A stretch of 64,000 nucleotides of DNA from Paenibacillus lacisoli (GTDB taxonomy: Bacteria; Bacillota; Bacilli; Paenibacillales; Paenibacillaceae), in NCBI RefSeq assembly GCF_030580655.1, contig NZ_JAUQTB010000004.1:206374-270373 (forward strand). The letters run 5' to 3'. A program made the translations under genes and the position numbers. Under the pieces are notes generated by a model that saw nothing but the letters and a program-made list of their open reading frames with translations, made no database searches and was not told where the DNA came from. Positions 17,497 to 25,525 of the stretch are shown in pieces (the first letter of the stretch is position 1; every line of letters begins with the position of its first letter).

Positions 17497-18321
17497 TCAG
17501 CCTTTCACAGCGCCGGCGACCATGCCCTTCGTAATTTTCTCCGATAAAATAAAGTAAATCACAATGACCGGCAGTGCGGCCATCACGAGGAACGCGCCAA
17601 TATTGCCGTAGTTCACCGAATACTGGCTGACGAAGGTGTACACGCCGAACGGAAGAGTCTTCAGCTTCTCGGACGAAATAAACGTCGCCGCCATAATATA
17701 TTCGTTCCAGATATTGATAAAGGTCAGAATACAGACCGTCATCACCGGAGGCACCGAGATCGGTACGATAATGCTGCGGAATATCCGGTAAATGCTTGCG
17801 CCGTCCATATATGCGGATTCCTCAATCTCATGGGGAATGGCCCTCATGAAACCGCTGAGGATAAAAACTGCAATCGGTGTCTGAAATGCCACATAGGGCA
17901 GGATCAGCGACAGATGGGTGTTAAGGATATGAATATTCTTGAAAATAATCATCAGCGGCAGCAGCGTAGCCTGCATCGGAATCATCATTCCGACGAGGAA
18001 CAGCAGCATAACCAGGCCGCCGTAACGCCAGCGGAAGCGGGTAATCGCATATGCCGCCATAGAACTCAGCAGAATAACACATGCCATCGTAATGACAGTA
18101 ACGAATACACTGTTGCCCAGATAACGTAAATAGTTGCCCGCCTCATAAGCCTCTTTGTAGTTATGCCATTGGGGGGCCCCGGGCAGAGCGAAAAAGCTCG
18201 AACCAAGGATTTCCTCATTGGTCTTCAGCGAGTAGGTGAGCAGCCAGAATAGCGGATAAATCTGCGTCAGCACCAGGATCGCCAAAATCAAATAGATAAT
18301 ACTCTTCTTAAGCGCTATCAT
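17497..18321 (-). CDS. Carbohydrate ABC transporter permease (CUT1, MalG/LplC type)
   Basis: 274 residues with six hydrophobic segments and the EAA loop (EESAYMDGASIYRIF). The C-terminus KGMVAGAVKG is characteristic of MalG-type subunits. It lies 15 bases after the partner permease. No ATPase gene is nearby, as usual in Bacillota, where a shared MsmX-type ATPase serves many such transporters. Confidence 0.9.
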   Translation of the reverse strand: MIALKKSIIYLILAILVLTQIYPLFWLLTYSLKTNEEILGSSFFALPGAPQWHNYKEAYEAGNYLRYLGNSVFVTVITMACVILLSSMAAYAITRFRWRYGGLVMLLFLVGMMIPMQATLLPLMIIFKNIHILNTHLSLILPYVAFQTPIAVFILSGFMRAIPHEIEESAYMDGASIYRIFRSIIVPISVPPVMTVCILTFINIWNEYIMAATFISSEKLKTLPFGVYTFVSQYSVNYGNIGAFLVMAALPVIVIYFILSEKITKGMVAGAVKG

Positions 18322-18336
18322 TCTCTCTTGTCCCCC

Positions 18337-19227
18337 CTAGCTTACCTTATTTTCCAGCCGTTTGAAAACAAAATTTATGAACACCGTACATACCAGACAC
18401 AGCACGACGAGCACGGTCGCCAGAGCGCTTCCGTAGCCGTATTTCAAGGATAGGAAGGACATGTTATACATATACGTAGCAACCGTATCCGTGGCATGCG
18501 CCGGACCGCCGGCGGTCATGACCCAGATGAGGTCAAACGACTGCAGGGAACCGATAAAGGCAAGGACAATTGAAATTTTGAACACAGGTACGATCAGTGG
18601 AAATGTAATATGACGGTCAGCCTTGAAGCCTTCCGCTCCGTCGATCTTGGCTGCCTCGTACAGCTCGTCCGGAATATTCTGCACACCGGTAAACTGGATC
18701 AGCAGATGATAGCCGAAGTACTGCCATAAGGATACAAAATACAGCGAATACATAGCGATGGAAGGATCGGTCAGCCAGTTACGCCCCCAATCGCCGAGTC
18801 CTACCCATTCCAGAATACCGTTCAGCATACCGCCCATGGAAGCCGGGTTATAGATGGTCTTCCACAGCTGTCCAATGATAACCACCGACAGGATGACCGG
18901 CAGAAAATAGAGCGTCACCAGCGTGTTGGACTTCTTCACGTAACGGTTAAGCAGAATGGCCAGATACAGACAGACTGGAATCTCCAGCATAGAGAACACC
19001 GCGAACATCAGCGTGCGGCGGACGGACGGCCAGAACACCGGATCATTCGTAAGAATATTGCGGAAATTGTCCAGTCCTACAAATTTCGACTCCGTTATAC
19101 CATCCCAGCTCAGCAGACCAGTATAGATGGAAACCAGAATCGGAACAAACACCATACATACATACAGCAGCACGCAGGGCAGTACAAATGCCGCTATCGT
19201 GCGGGCCGGTACTTTGAGCACATTCAC
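18337..19227 (-). CDS. Carbohydrate ABC transporter permease (CUT1, MalF/LplB type)
   Basis: 296 residues and six hydrophobic segments, with EAA loop YEAAKIDGAEGF. The start is GTG at 19227 behind GGGGGAG. It partners the following MalG-type permease and the upstream binding protein. Confidence 0.9.
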   Translation of the reverse strand: MNVLKVPARTIAAFVLPCVLLYVCMVFVPILVSIYTGLLSWDGITESKFVGLDNFRNILTNDPVFWPSVRRTLMFAVFSMLEIPVCLYLAILLNRYVKKSNTLVTLYFLPVILSVVIIGQLWKTIYNPASMGGMLNGILEWVGLGDWGRNWLTDPSIAMYSLYFVSLWQYFGYHLLIQFTGVQNIPDELYEAAKIDGAEGFKADRHITFPLIVPVFKISIVLAFIGSLQSFDLIWVMTAGGPAHATDTVATYMYNMSFLSLKYGYGSALATVLVVLCLVCTVFINFVFKRLENKVS

Positions 19228-19323
19228 CGGTAATCACTCCCCCTAAAAAGTAAGGCCGTTTGGATGCAGCGAAACCGGAGGAAAGGAGCTAAGCTCCCTC
19301 CCCCTGTCTCTGCCGTACTATGT

Positions 19324-20667
19324 TTACTTGTTGGAATCAAATGCTGCCTGATGCTCCTGTGCTACCTGCGCAGGATCCACCTGCTGCACGAACAGATTCT
19401 GGATGCTGCTCAAATGCGCCTGAGCCACAGCCGGGTTCATTGTGTTATCAAAGGCAAGATCGCCGCCTTTAATGTTCTTGAACAGGTCCAGCAGTCCGAT
19501 GGCCAGATCGGAGTAACCTGCAGCCTTGAAATCACCATCGATTTTCTGTCCGCTGCCGACTGCATTCTTCAGCTCAAACTGCTTCTTCGGCATTTCAGAT
19601 GTGAAAAAGTGAAGGAAATCCTTTGTTTCCTGAAGATGTTCGCTGTTGGCAGACACTGCAAAGGCACTGCCTGGTGCAATCACATAATCGTTCGGGTCCC
19701 CTTTGCCATTCACGGTCGGGAACTGGAACGCTCCAACCTTGCCGGCTACGGACGAGGAGTCAATAGAACCGGTCTCCCAAGTACCCATGATATACATGGC
19801 CGCTTTACCTGTTTTGAAAATATTGCCGCCTGCATTATAGTCAATGGATGTAGCTCCATCCGGGAATGCGCCTGCTTTGACCAGCTCCTGGAAGGCTGCG
19901 ACAGCTTCCGTAAAGGCCGGGTCGTTAAACGTTTTTTTGCCGTCCAGTACATCCTGCAGGAAGCCAGGTCCGCCATTCGTACGCAGCAGAATGTTCATGA
20001 ACAGGAAGGAACCCGTCCAGGAATCTTTCTCCCCGATCGCGATTGGCGTGATGCCTTTGGCCTTCAGTGCTTTGACTGCAGCCAGCAGCTCGTCAAATGT
20101 CTTCGGCAGCTCCTTGATGCCTGCCTGATCGAACAGCTCCTTGTTATAGAACACAACTTCAATATTGCTGCCATCCGGAACGGCATAAACCTTATTGTCA
20201 AAGCTGTAGTAATCGAGCAGTCCGCTCAGATACGTATCTCTGAGACCGTCCTTATCCAGCATGTCATCCAGCGGTGCCAGCAGCTTGGCATCGACGAACG
20301 GTTTCATCTGCGCAGCCGGGTTCACGATCGTAATATCCGGTACCTCTTTGGATGCCGCCTGGGTCTTCAGCTTCAGCTTCTGCTGGTCGGTGTTGAGGGA
20401 ATCAAGCTCAATATGGACATTCGGATGATCTTTCTGATATTGATCCACCAGTTCGTTGATCATTTTATAAGAAGGTGTCGTCGGATCCGGGTTAATATTC
20501 TGGAAGGTAATTGTCACATCCTTGGCCTTGCTGCCTCCGCTGCCGTCGGCCGCTTTGTTACTGCCTGTGTCATTGCTGTTCTCCTGACCGCCGCATGCGG
20601 CCAGACTCAGTACCATCAGGCTGGAAATCACACCTGTAGCAAACGCTTTCATCCTCTTTTTACTCAT
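19324..20667 (-). CDS. Extracellular sugar-binding lipoprotein (CUT1 ABC transporter)
   Basis: 447 residues with a lipoprotein signal (SSLMVLSLAACGG, lipobox LAAC) and a family-1 solute-binding fold (VTITFQNINPDP, then ITIVNPAAQMKPFVDAKLL, and AAMYIMGTWETG). The start at 20667 is preceded by GAGGAG; a longer frame to 20703 has none. It is the first gene of a unit that continues with two permeases and the YesM/YesN pair. The ligand is probably an oligosaccharide, but its identity is not evident. Confidence 0.9.
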   Translation of the reverse strand: MSKKRMKAFATGVISSLMVLSLAACGGQENSNDTGSNKAADGSGGSKAKDVTITFQNINPDPTTPSYKMINELVDQYQKDHPNVHIELDSLNTDQQKLKLKTQAASKEVPDITIVNPAAQMKPFVDAKLLAPLDDMLDKDGLRDTYLSGLLDYYSFDNKVYAVPDGSNIEVVFYNKELFDQAGIKELPKTFDELLAAVKALKAKGITPIAIGEKDSWTGSFLFMNILLRTNGGPGFLQDVLDGKKTFNDPAFTEAVAAFQELVKAGAFPDGATSIDYNAGGNIFKTGKAAMYIMGTWETGSIDSSSVAGKVGAFQFPTVNGKGDPNDYVIAPGSAFAVSANSEHLQETKDFLHFFTSEMPKKQFELKNAVGSGQKIDGDFKAAGYSDLAIGLLDLFKNIKGGDLAFDNTMNPAVAQAHLSSIQNLFVQQVDPAQVAQEHQAAFDSNK

Positions 20668-20717
20668 GCCCCTTTTCTCCTCCTCAGTGGAATATAAGTC
20701 CATTATGTGCCAAGCGG

Positions 20718-20746
20718 ACTATACGAACAATGTGTGAAATTATGAA
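20718..20746 (-). promoter_or_regulatory. Probable promoter of the sugar transporter operon; adjoining gap
   Basis: On the minus strand, TTCATA (20741-20746) and TATAGT (20718-20723) are 17 bases apart. The rest of the gap to 20991 holds nothing I can assign beyond upstream in-frame codons of the gamma-glutamyltransferase frame that lack a ribosome site. Confidence 0.4.
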
Positions 20747-20991
20747 GTGAGGTTTGGTTTTTTAAGGTTCGTGTCCTGCACCAAATCTTAAAAAAGGCTT
20801 CGGGCGAGATGTGCCTAAGCTGAACCTATTCATAATAAAAAGCTATTCATTACACCGTGATGTCACCGTTGAATAATCATGCACTTGAACTTATCATTAT
20901 TACCAACAAACATCCGGCCTTGCTGACTGTTATGACTGAGCTTTATCAGCACGCACCAGCCAACGTCGCCACAAAGGAGCTGACTGATCTC

Positions 20992-22602
20992 ATGCAATTC
21001 GATTCACTGTACCAGCCCTACCCTTCCTACCGTGTTCCGGTTTATGCCCGCCAGGGCATGGTCGCCACCTCCCAGCCGCTCGCCGCGCAGGCCGGTCTCG
21101 ATATTCTGAAGAAGGGCGGCAACGCGATCGACGCGGCCATCGCCACAGCTGCCGCCTTGACCGTGCTGGAGCCAACGTCGAATGGAATCGGCGGCGATGC
21201 CTTCGCCCTCGTCTGGACCGAGGGCAAGCTGCACGGACTCAATTCGAGCGGCCCGGCGCCGCAGTCGATCTCCATCGAGGCCGTGAAGGCGCTCGGCCAC
21301 GAGGAGATGCCCAAGTTCGGTCCCGTTCCGGTGACCGTACCTGGCGCTCCGGCTGCCTGGGCCGAGCTGTCCCGCCGTTTCGGCAGGCTGTCCCTGGCCG
21401 AAACACTGGCTCCCGCGATCCGTTACGCGGAGGAAGGCTACCCGCTCGCGCCGGTGCTGGCTGGCTTCTGGGAGCGCGGTGCCCGAGTATTCGGGCAGGT
21501 GCTGAAGGGCTCCCTGCTGGATGCCTGGCGCGAGACATTCACGCCGGACGGCTTCGAGCCGAAGGCCGGCGCCGTCTGGCGTTCGCCCGGCCACGCGGCA
21601 ACACTGCGGGCCATCGGGGAGAGCGACGCCCGCGACTTCTACGAGGGCGAGCTGGCGCAGCGTATTCACGACTGCATCGCGGAACACGGCGGCTTCCTGA
21701 CGAAGGAAGACCTGGCCGCCTTCCAGCCGGAATGGGTCGACCCGATCTCCGTGAACTACCGGGGATATGACGTATGGGAGATCCCGCCGAACGGGCAGGG
21801 TCTGGTCGCCCTTCTGGCATTAAATGTACTGAAAGGGTTCGAATTCCCCGAGAAGGAATCCGTAACCGCGTACCACCGCCAGCTGGAGGCGATCAAGCTG
21901 GCCTTCGCGGACGGGCAGCAGTACATTACCGACTCCCGGGATATGAAGGTGCCTTTCGAGGAGCTGCTGTCTGAGGCTTATGCAGCGCAGCGGCGGGCGC
22001 TGATCGGGGAGCAGGCGGCGGTGCCGGAGGCCGGCAGGCCTAATGGCAGTGGAACCGTCTATCTCGCTGCAGCCGATGCGGAAGGCAACATGGTCTCCTT
22101 CATTCAGAGTAACTACATGGGTTTTGGCTCCGGTGTCGTGGTACCGGGTACCGGAATCGGTCTGCAGAACCGCGGCCATAATTTCTCGCTGGACCCGGAC
22201 CATGACAATTGCCTGGCCCCGGGCAAGCGTACTTACCATACGATTATTCCGGGCTTTCTGACAAAGAACGGCGCGCCGGTTGGCCCGTTCGGGGTGATGG
22301 GCGGCTTCATGCAGCCGCAGGGACATGTACAGGTCGTGATGAATACGATCGACCATGGCCTGAATCCCCAGGCGGCACTCGATTCACCGCGCTGGCAGTG
22401 GACCCGGGACAAGACGATCTGGGTCGAGCCCCATTTCCCGGTGCACATCGCTCAGGCGCTTGCCCGGCTTGGCCACGATATCCGCATCGCGACGGATTCC
22501 GGCATCTTCGGCCGCGGCCAGGCCATCTGGCGTGATCCGGCCACCGGCGTGCTGTGCGGAGGCACGGAGACGCGGACGGACGGAAGCATCGCGGCCTGGT
22601 AA
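20992..22602 (+). CDS. Gamma-glutamyltransferase family protein (YwrD-like)
   Basis: Ntn-hydrolase of 536 residues. The large-subunit motifs are clear (MVATSQPLAAQAGLDILKKG, then GGNAIDAAIATAA and NGIGGDAFALVW). The autocleavage nucleophile is probably Thr355 in SGTVYLAAADAEGN, followed by MVSFIQSNYMGFGSG. There is no signal peptide, as in B. subtilis YwrD, so it acts inside the cell, perhaps on glutathione-like or gamma-glutamyl amides. The start at 20992 has AAGGAG 12 bases upstream; the open frame extends to 20857 without a better site. The gene is visibly more GC-rich than its neighbours, especially 21040-21720. Confidence 0.85.
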   Translation: MQFDSLYQPYPSYRVPVYARQGMVATSQPLAAQAGLDILKKGGNAIDAAIATAAALTVLEPTSNGIGGDAFALVWTEGKLHGLNSSGPAPQSISIEAVKALGHEEMPKFGPVPVTVPGAPAAWAELSRRFGRLSLAETLAPAIRYAEEGYPLAPVLAGFWERGARVFGQVLKGSLLDAWRETFTPDGFEPKAGAVWRSPGHAATLRAIGESDARDFYEGELAQRIHDCIAEHGGFLTKEDLAAFQPEWVDPISVNYRGYDVWEIPPNGQGLVALLALNVLKGFEFPEKESVTAYHRQLEAIKLAFADGQQYITDSRDMKVPFEELLSEAYAAQRRALIGEQAAVPEAGRPNGSGTVYLAAADAEGNMVSFIQSNYMGFGSGVVVPGTGIGLQNRGHNFSLDPDHDNCLAPGKRTYHTIIPGFLTKNGAPVGPFGVMGGFMQPQGHVQVVMNTIDHGLNPQAALDSPRWQWTRDKTIWVEPHFPVHIAQALARLGHDIRIATDSGIFGRGQAIWRDPATGVLCGGTETRTDGSIAAW

Positions 22603-22650
22603 CCTTTTCTCCCTCCATATGCGCATGCGCTCATACCCTTTATTCATACA

Positions 22651-22688
22651 AGCCTGTCTGCTGCCGGTCTCGGCGGTAGCAGGCTTTT
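22651..22688 (+). terminator. Intrinsic terminator
   Basis: AGCCTG-CTGCTGCCG pairs with CGGCGGTAG-CAGGCT, followed by TTTTA, 49 bases past the gamma-glutamyltransferase stop. Confidence 0.75.
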
Positions 22689-22718
22689 ACTTTTCATCGT
22701 TTTTTTATTCTTGCCCTC

Positions 22719-22747
22719 TTGCATAATGATCTGATAATGATTATCAT
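22719..22747 (+). promoter_or_regulatory. Fur-box-overlapped promoter
   Basis: The 15-mer TGATAATGATTATCA at 22732-22746 is an exact match to the 7-1-7 Fur box. It overlaps the spacer and -10 element (TATCAT, 22742-22747) of a promoter whose -35 would be TTGCAT at 22719-22724 (17-base spacer). Fur bound here would block polymerase, so the downstream small gene should be induced by iron starvation. Confidence 0.8.
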
Positions 22748-22872
22748 TATTGTAGAACATCTGATCTACAAAACTTTATTTTGGATTCATATCGATTGTT
22801 CATTCAATTGCTGAAATACCGACCGTTGATGCATAGATCCTTATTTTACCCGCAAAGGAGAGTACCCGCCTG

Positions 22873-23025
22873 ATGAACGCATCTCTGCAAAAGACTTCCC
22901 TTCATGTTGATGACTATCTGGATTTGCTGAACCTTGCGGTTCAAATCGGTGATACGAAATGGCAGAAAGATATCACCCGCAAGCTCGAGTATCTGCTGGC
23001 CCGTACAGCCAAGGCAGGACGTTAA
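22873..23025 (+). CDS. Small (50-residue) protein, probably Fur-regulated
   Basis: Unannotated short gene, 50 residues, ATG preceded by AAAGGAGA at 11 bases. The protein is soluble and basic at its C-terminus: a middle part reads DDYLDLLNLAVQIGDTKWQ and the end RTAKAGR. It looks like a two-helix unit. About 126 bases upstream is a perfect Fur box, and a strong terminator follows. B. subtilis makes small Fur-controlled basic proteins (FbpA/B/C) that help the sRNA FsrA. The analogy is attractive, but I cannot show homology. Confidence 0.65.
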   Translation: MNASLQKTSLHVDDYLDLLNLAVQIGDTKWQKDITRKLEYLLARTAKAGR

Positions 23026-23093
23026 GTTTTACTCGCCTGTTTCTTGCGAATTAATACGCCTCCTTCATAAGAAGGAGATGCTTCATACATGAG

Positions 23094-23129
23094 AACAAGC
23101 CGGTCCCTTCGGGGCCGGCTTGTTTGTTC
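23094..23129. terminator. Intrinsic terminator
   Basis: AACAAGCCGG pairs with CCGGCTTGTT across a TCCCTTCGGGG inner stem-loop. It lies after the small Fur-controlled gene and about 100 bases past the stop of the convergent fnr gene. Confidence 0.85.
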
Positions 23130-23227
23130 CGTTCATCTTGTTGGCGCTCTCCACTCGGATTCGCAATCCGTTCTATATATAGGAAGGTGAGGGGGATCGT
23201 TGCTTCGTTTGTTCTCAATAGGGGTTC

Positions 23228-23977
23228 CTAGAGACGGCAGATCTCCTGCGGACACCGTCCGTACGTAGGGCAGCCGCACATGCTGCGCAGCTCCTCCATA
23301 TCGCGGATGACCAGCTTGCCGTCCAGAACGTCCATCGTTCCCTGTTCTTTGAGCGAGCTGAGCATCCGGTTCACGCTCTCGCGGGTGGCACCCACCATTT
23401 CCGCCAATACGGTATGGTTCAGCTTCATGTTGATCATGATGCCGCCAGGCACCTTGACGCCGCAGCTGTTGCTGGCACGGATTAACGTCGAGGCCAATGC
23501 ACCGGTCTTGCCGTACAGCAGCAGATCACGGAAGCGGGACTGCTGAATGCGCTGATTTGTACCCATCCATTTCATGAACTGCACAGCCAGGTCGCCATGC
23601 TGCACCAGCAGCTGCTCCAGATCTTTTACCCGGATCACGCCCAGCTCACCGGCCTCTACAATTTCTGCCGTATAAGTGTATTCTTCGCCGCCCAGACCGC
23701 TGAATTCACCGATAATATCCCCGTTCTGCTGGATGGACAGGATCAGCTCCTTGCCGTCTTCCGTCGATTTGCGGAGCTGAACCCGCCCGGAACGGATATA
23801 GTACAGCTGTCCGGCCTGCTCGCCTTCCATAAATAAGGTCATGCCGGCTTTCGCTTTCTTCGGCTGCATGATCTGTCCCAGCAAATCTGCCTGCCCCGCT
23901 GTCAAATATTTTTCAATCCCGCCTCTGCCTACAGCAGCCACCATTACATCCGTCCGCTCCATCATCGTCATTCCCAT
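23228..23977 (-). CDS. fnr: Crp/Fnr-family regulator, Fnr type with C-terminal Fe-S cysteines
   Basis: 249 residues: a cyclic-nucleotide-like beta-roll (GMTLFMEGEQAGQLYYIRSG), a dimerisation helix, and a winged helix with recognition sequence VLAEMVGATRESVNRMLSSL. The C-terminus has four cysteines (Cys234, 236, 242, 247 in CGCPTYGRCPQEIC). B. subtilis Fnr binds an oxygen-sensitive [4Fe-4S] cluster through C-terminal cysteines, unlike E. coli FNR. This protein fits that pattern and should activate anaerobic genes. It is divergent from the NreA/C/B-like operon, with a Fnr-type site in between. Confidence 0.83.
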   Translation of the reverse strand: MGMTMMERTDVMVAAVGRGGIEKYLTAGQADLLGQIMQPKKAKAGMTLFMEGEQAGQLYYIRSGRVQLRKSTEDGKELILSIQQNGDIIGEFSGLGGEEYTYTAEIVEAGELGVIRVKDLEQLLVQHGDLAVQFMKWMGTNQRIQQSRFRDLLLYGKTGALASTLIRASNSCGVKVPGGIMINMKLNHTVLAEMVGATRESVNRMLSSLKEQGTMDVLDGKLVIRDMEELRSMCGCPTYGRCPQEICRL

Positions 23978-24083
23978 TTTCCTCGTCCCCCTCGGTTCCT
24001 GATGTATTCATCATAACCTGAACCCGGCTGTTTCCATATCGGGATAACTCCTGAAATTAAACTTCGCAATCCCCTGATTTAGG

Positions 24084-24099
24084 TGTGACTTTCCTCACT
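24084..24099. promoter_or_regulatory. Fnr/Crp-type operator
   Basis: TGTGACTTTCCTCACT matches the TGTGA-N6-TCACA consensus at 9 of 10 positions. It lies in the 341-base gap between fnr and the nre-like operon. If centred at -41.5, a start near 24133 would have TAACTT (24121-24126) as its -10. The rest of the gap has one hairpin (24269-24298, GGAGATCCG...CGGATCCTCC) just ahead of the first operon gene. Confidence 0.6.
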
Positions 24100-24318
24100 A
24101 CAAAACCCTGAGTTCTATGGTAACTTGCCACTACACGGCATTATCAGTGCAGGTGGGAGGAACAGTTAGGGGTTTTCCCCGACTTACTTTTTGTACAAAA
24201 GAGCCTACAATGATTAACGGGCAACGCAATAAACGACAACTGATCTATTAACAGCATATTCAGAAACTGGAGATCCGCCGTACGGCCGGATCCTCCTTTA
24301 ATAAAGGAAGTGAACAGG

Positions 24319-24768
24319 ATGCCAGAATTGCCGGCTGAAATCCAAAGGGAAATCGACCTCGTATGCACAGACAGCCGCAGCGACATCGCCGGTGTCGCGC
24401 TCGCCGCTCTTCCTGAAGGCAAGGTAGGCTGGTTGTACGTGTCCGGCAGCCGCAATGGGCGGTACCGGCGTATTATTGTAAAGCCCGGGCGGGGAATTGC
24501 CGGGTTGACCCTGCGCTCGGGACGTCCGGTCAAGCTGGACGATGCCGAACCTGATCTGGCCAAGCTGCGCCAGAACAGTCCGCTGATGCTCGCAGAGCAG
24601 CTGCATGCAGCAATGGCTGTGCCGCTGCGTTCGGCAGATGGCCAGGCGGTGGGAGTTCTTATGGTAGGCCGCCGTTCGCCGCATGTTTATACACCGGAAG
24701 ATTTGAAATCTGCCGAGTCAGCTGCCGCCAAGCTGCGCAGCCTGCTGCTCGCGGAACCTTCGGTATAG
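24319..24768 (+). CDS. GAF-domain protein, NreA-like
   Basis: 149 residues forming essentially one GAF domain: DIAGVALAALPEGKVGWLYV, then RYRRIIVKPGRGIAGL and AAMAVPLRSADGQAVGVLMVG. Staphylococcal NreA, of the same size and architecture, binds nitrate and restrains the NreB kinase. The position ahead of a NarL-type regulator and a PAS kinase supports that role. The ATG at 24319 follows AAGGAAG; an upstream GTG at 24310 overlaps that site. Confidence 0.72.
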   Translation: MPELPAEIQREIDLVCTDSRSDIAGVALAALPEGKVGWLYVSGSRNGRYRRIIVKPGRGIAGLTLRSGRPVKLDDAEPDLAKLRQNSPLMLAEQLHAAMAVPLRSADGQAVGVLMVGRRSPHVYTPEDLKSAESAAAKLRSLLLAEPSV

Positions 24769-24871
24769 TACACGATTGTGCACAGAAGCAGGGAGCCTCT
24801 TATTGAAGGGGCCCCTGTTTTTCTGTATGCTTATGGTAATTAGAGGATACTACAGAGACGGAGGAGCTAAC

Positions 24872-25525
24872 GTGGTTCGAATTTTAGTAGTAGATGATCA
24901 TATCGTGGTTCGTTCCGGTCTGATCGCTCTGCTCGACGGCAAGCACGAGATCACAGTCATTGGGGATGCGGCTGACGGCGATGAGGCCATTGCCAAGGCC
25001 CAGGAATTGAAACCGGATGTGGTTCTGATGGATTTCAGCATGCCTCCCGGAAAGGATGGGCTGACGGCAACCACCGAGCTGAAGAAGCTGATGCCGGATG
25101 TCGCCATTCTCATTCTGACCATGCACGATGATGAAGAGTATCTGTTCCGGGCCATTCAGGCCGGGGCATCCGGTTATATTCTGAAGAGCGCCCCCCATCA
25201 GGAGCTGATCAGCGCCATTCAGTCTGTCGCAGAAGGAAGCGCTTATCTTCATCCCACAGCAACTAAGCGGCTGATGAGCGAGTACCTTGACAAGGTGAAG
25301 CAGGAAGGTGCATCAGGGCCTTATGAGCTGTTGTCCGAACGGGAAAAGGAAATCTTGGGCTGGGTTGCCAAAGGCTACTCCAACAAGGAAATTGCCGAGC
25401 ATTTGATTATTAGCGTCAAGACCGTCGAGACGCACAAAAGTAACCTGATGGAGAAGCTGCAGCTGAAGACACGACCGGAGCTTGTCAAATATGCGATGAA
25501 GAAGGGACTGTTGAACTTTGAATAA
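24872..25525 (+). CDS. NarL/LuxR-type response regulator, NreC-like
   Basis: 217 residues starting at GTG behind GGAGGAG. The receiver has DD at 8-9, phospho-acceptor Asp54 (VLMDFSMPPG) and Lys in YILKSAP. The output domain is a LuxR helix-turn-helix (LSEREKEILGWVAKGYSNKEIA, then ISVKTVETHKSNLMEKL). Its stop overlaps the start of the kinase gene. It probably activates nitrate or anaerobic respiration genes elsewhere. Confidence 0.85.
   Translation: MVRILVVDDHIVVRSGLIALLDGKHEITVIGDAADGDEAIAKAQELKPDVVLMDFSMPPGKDGLTATTELKKLMPDVAILILTMHDDEEYLFRAIQAGASGYILKSAPHQELISAIQSVAEGSAYLHPTATKRLMSEYLDKVKQEGASGPYELLSEREKEILGWVAKGYSNKEIAEHLIISVKTVETHKSNLMEKLQLKTRPELVKYAMKKGLLNFE

Noticed and set aside
19264..20697. 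477-codon open frame on the plus strand
   Set aside because: It lies exactly opposite the sugar-binding lipoprotein gene. The minus-strand product has a lipobox and family fold; the plus-strand frame has cysteine- and histidine-rich shadow composition and no ribosome site.
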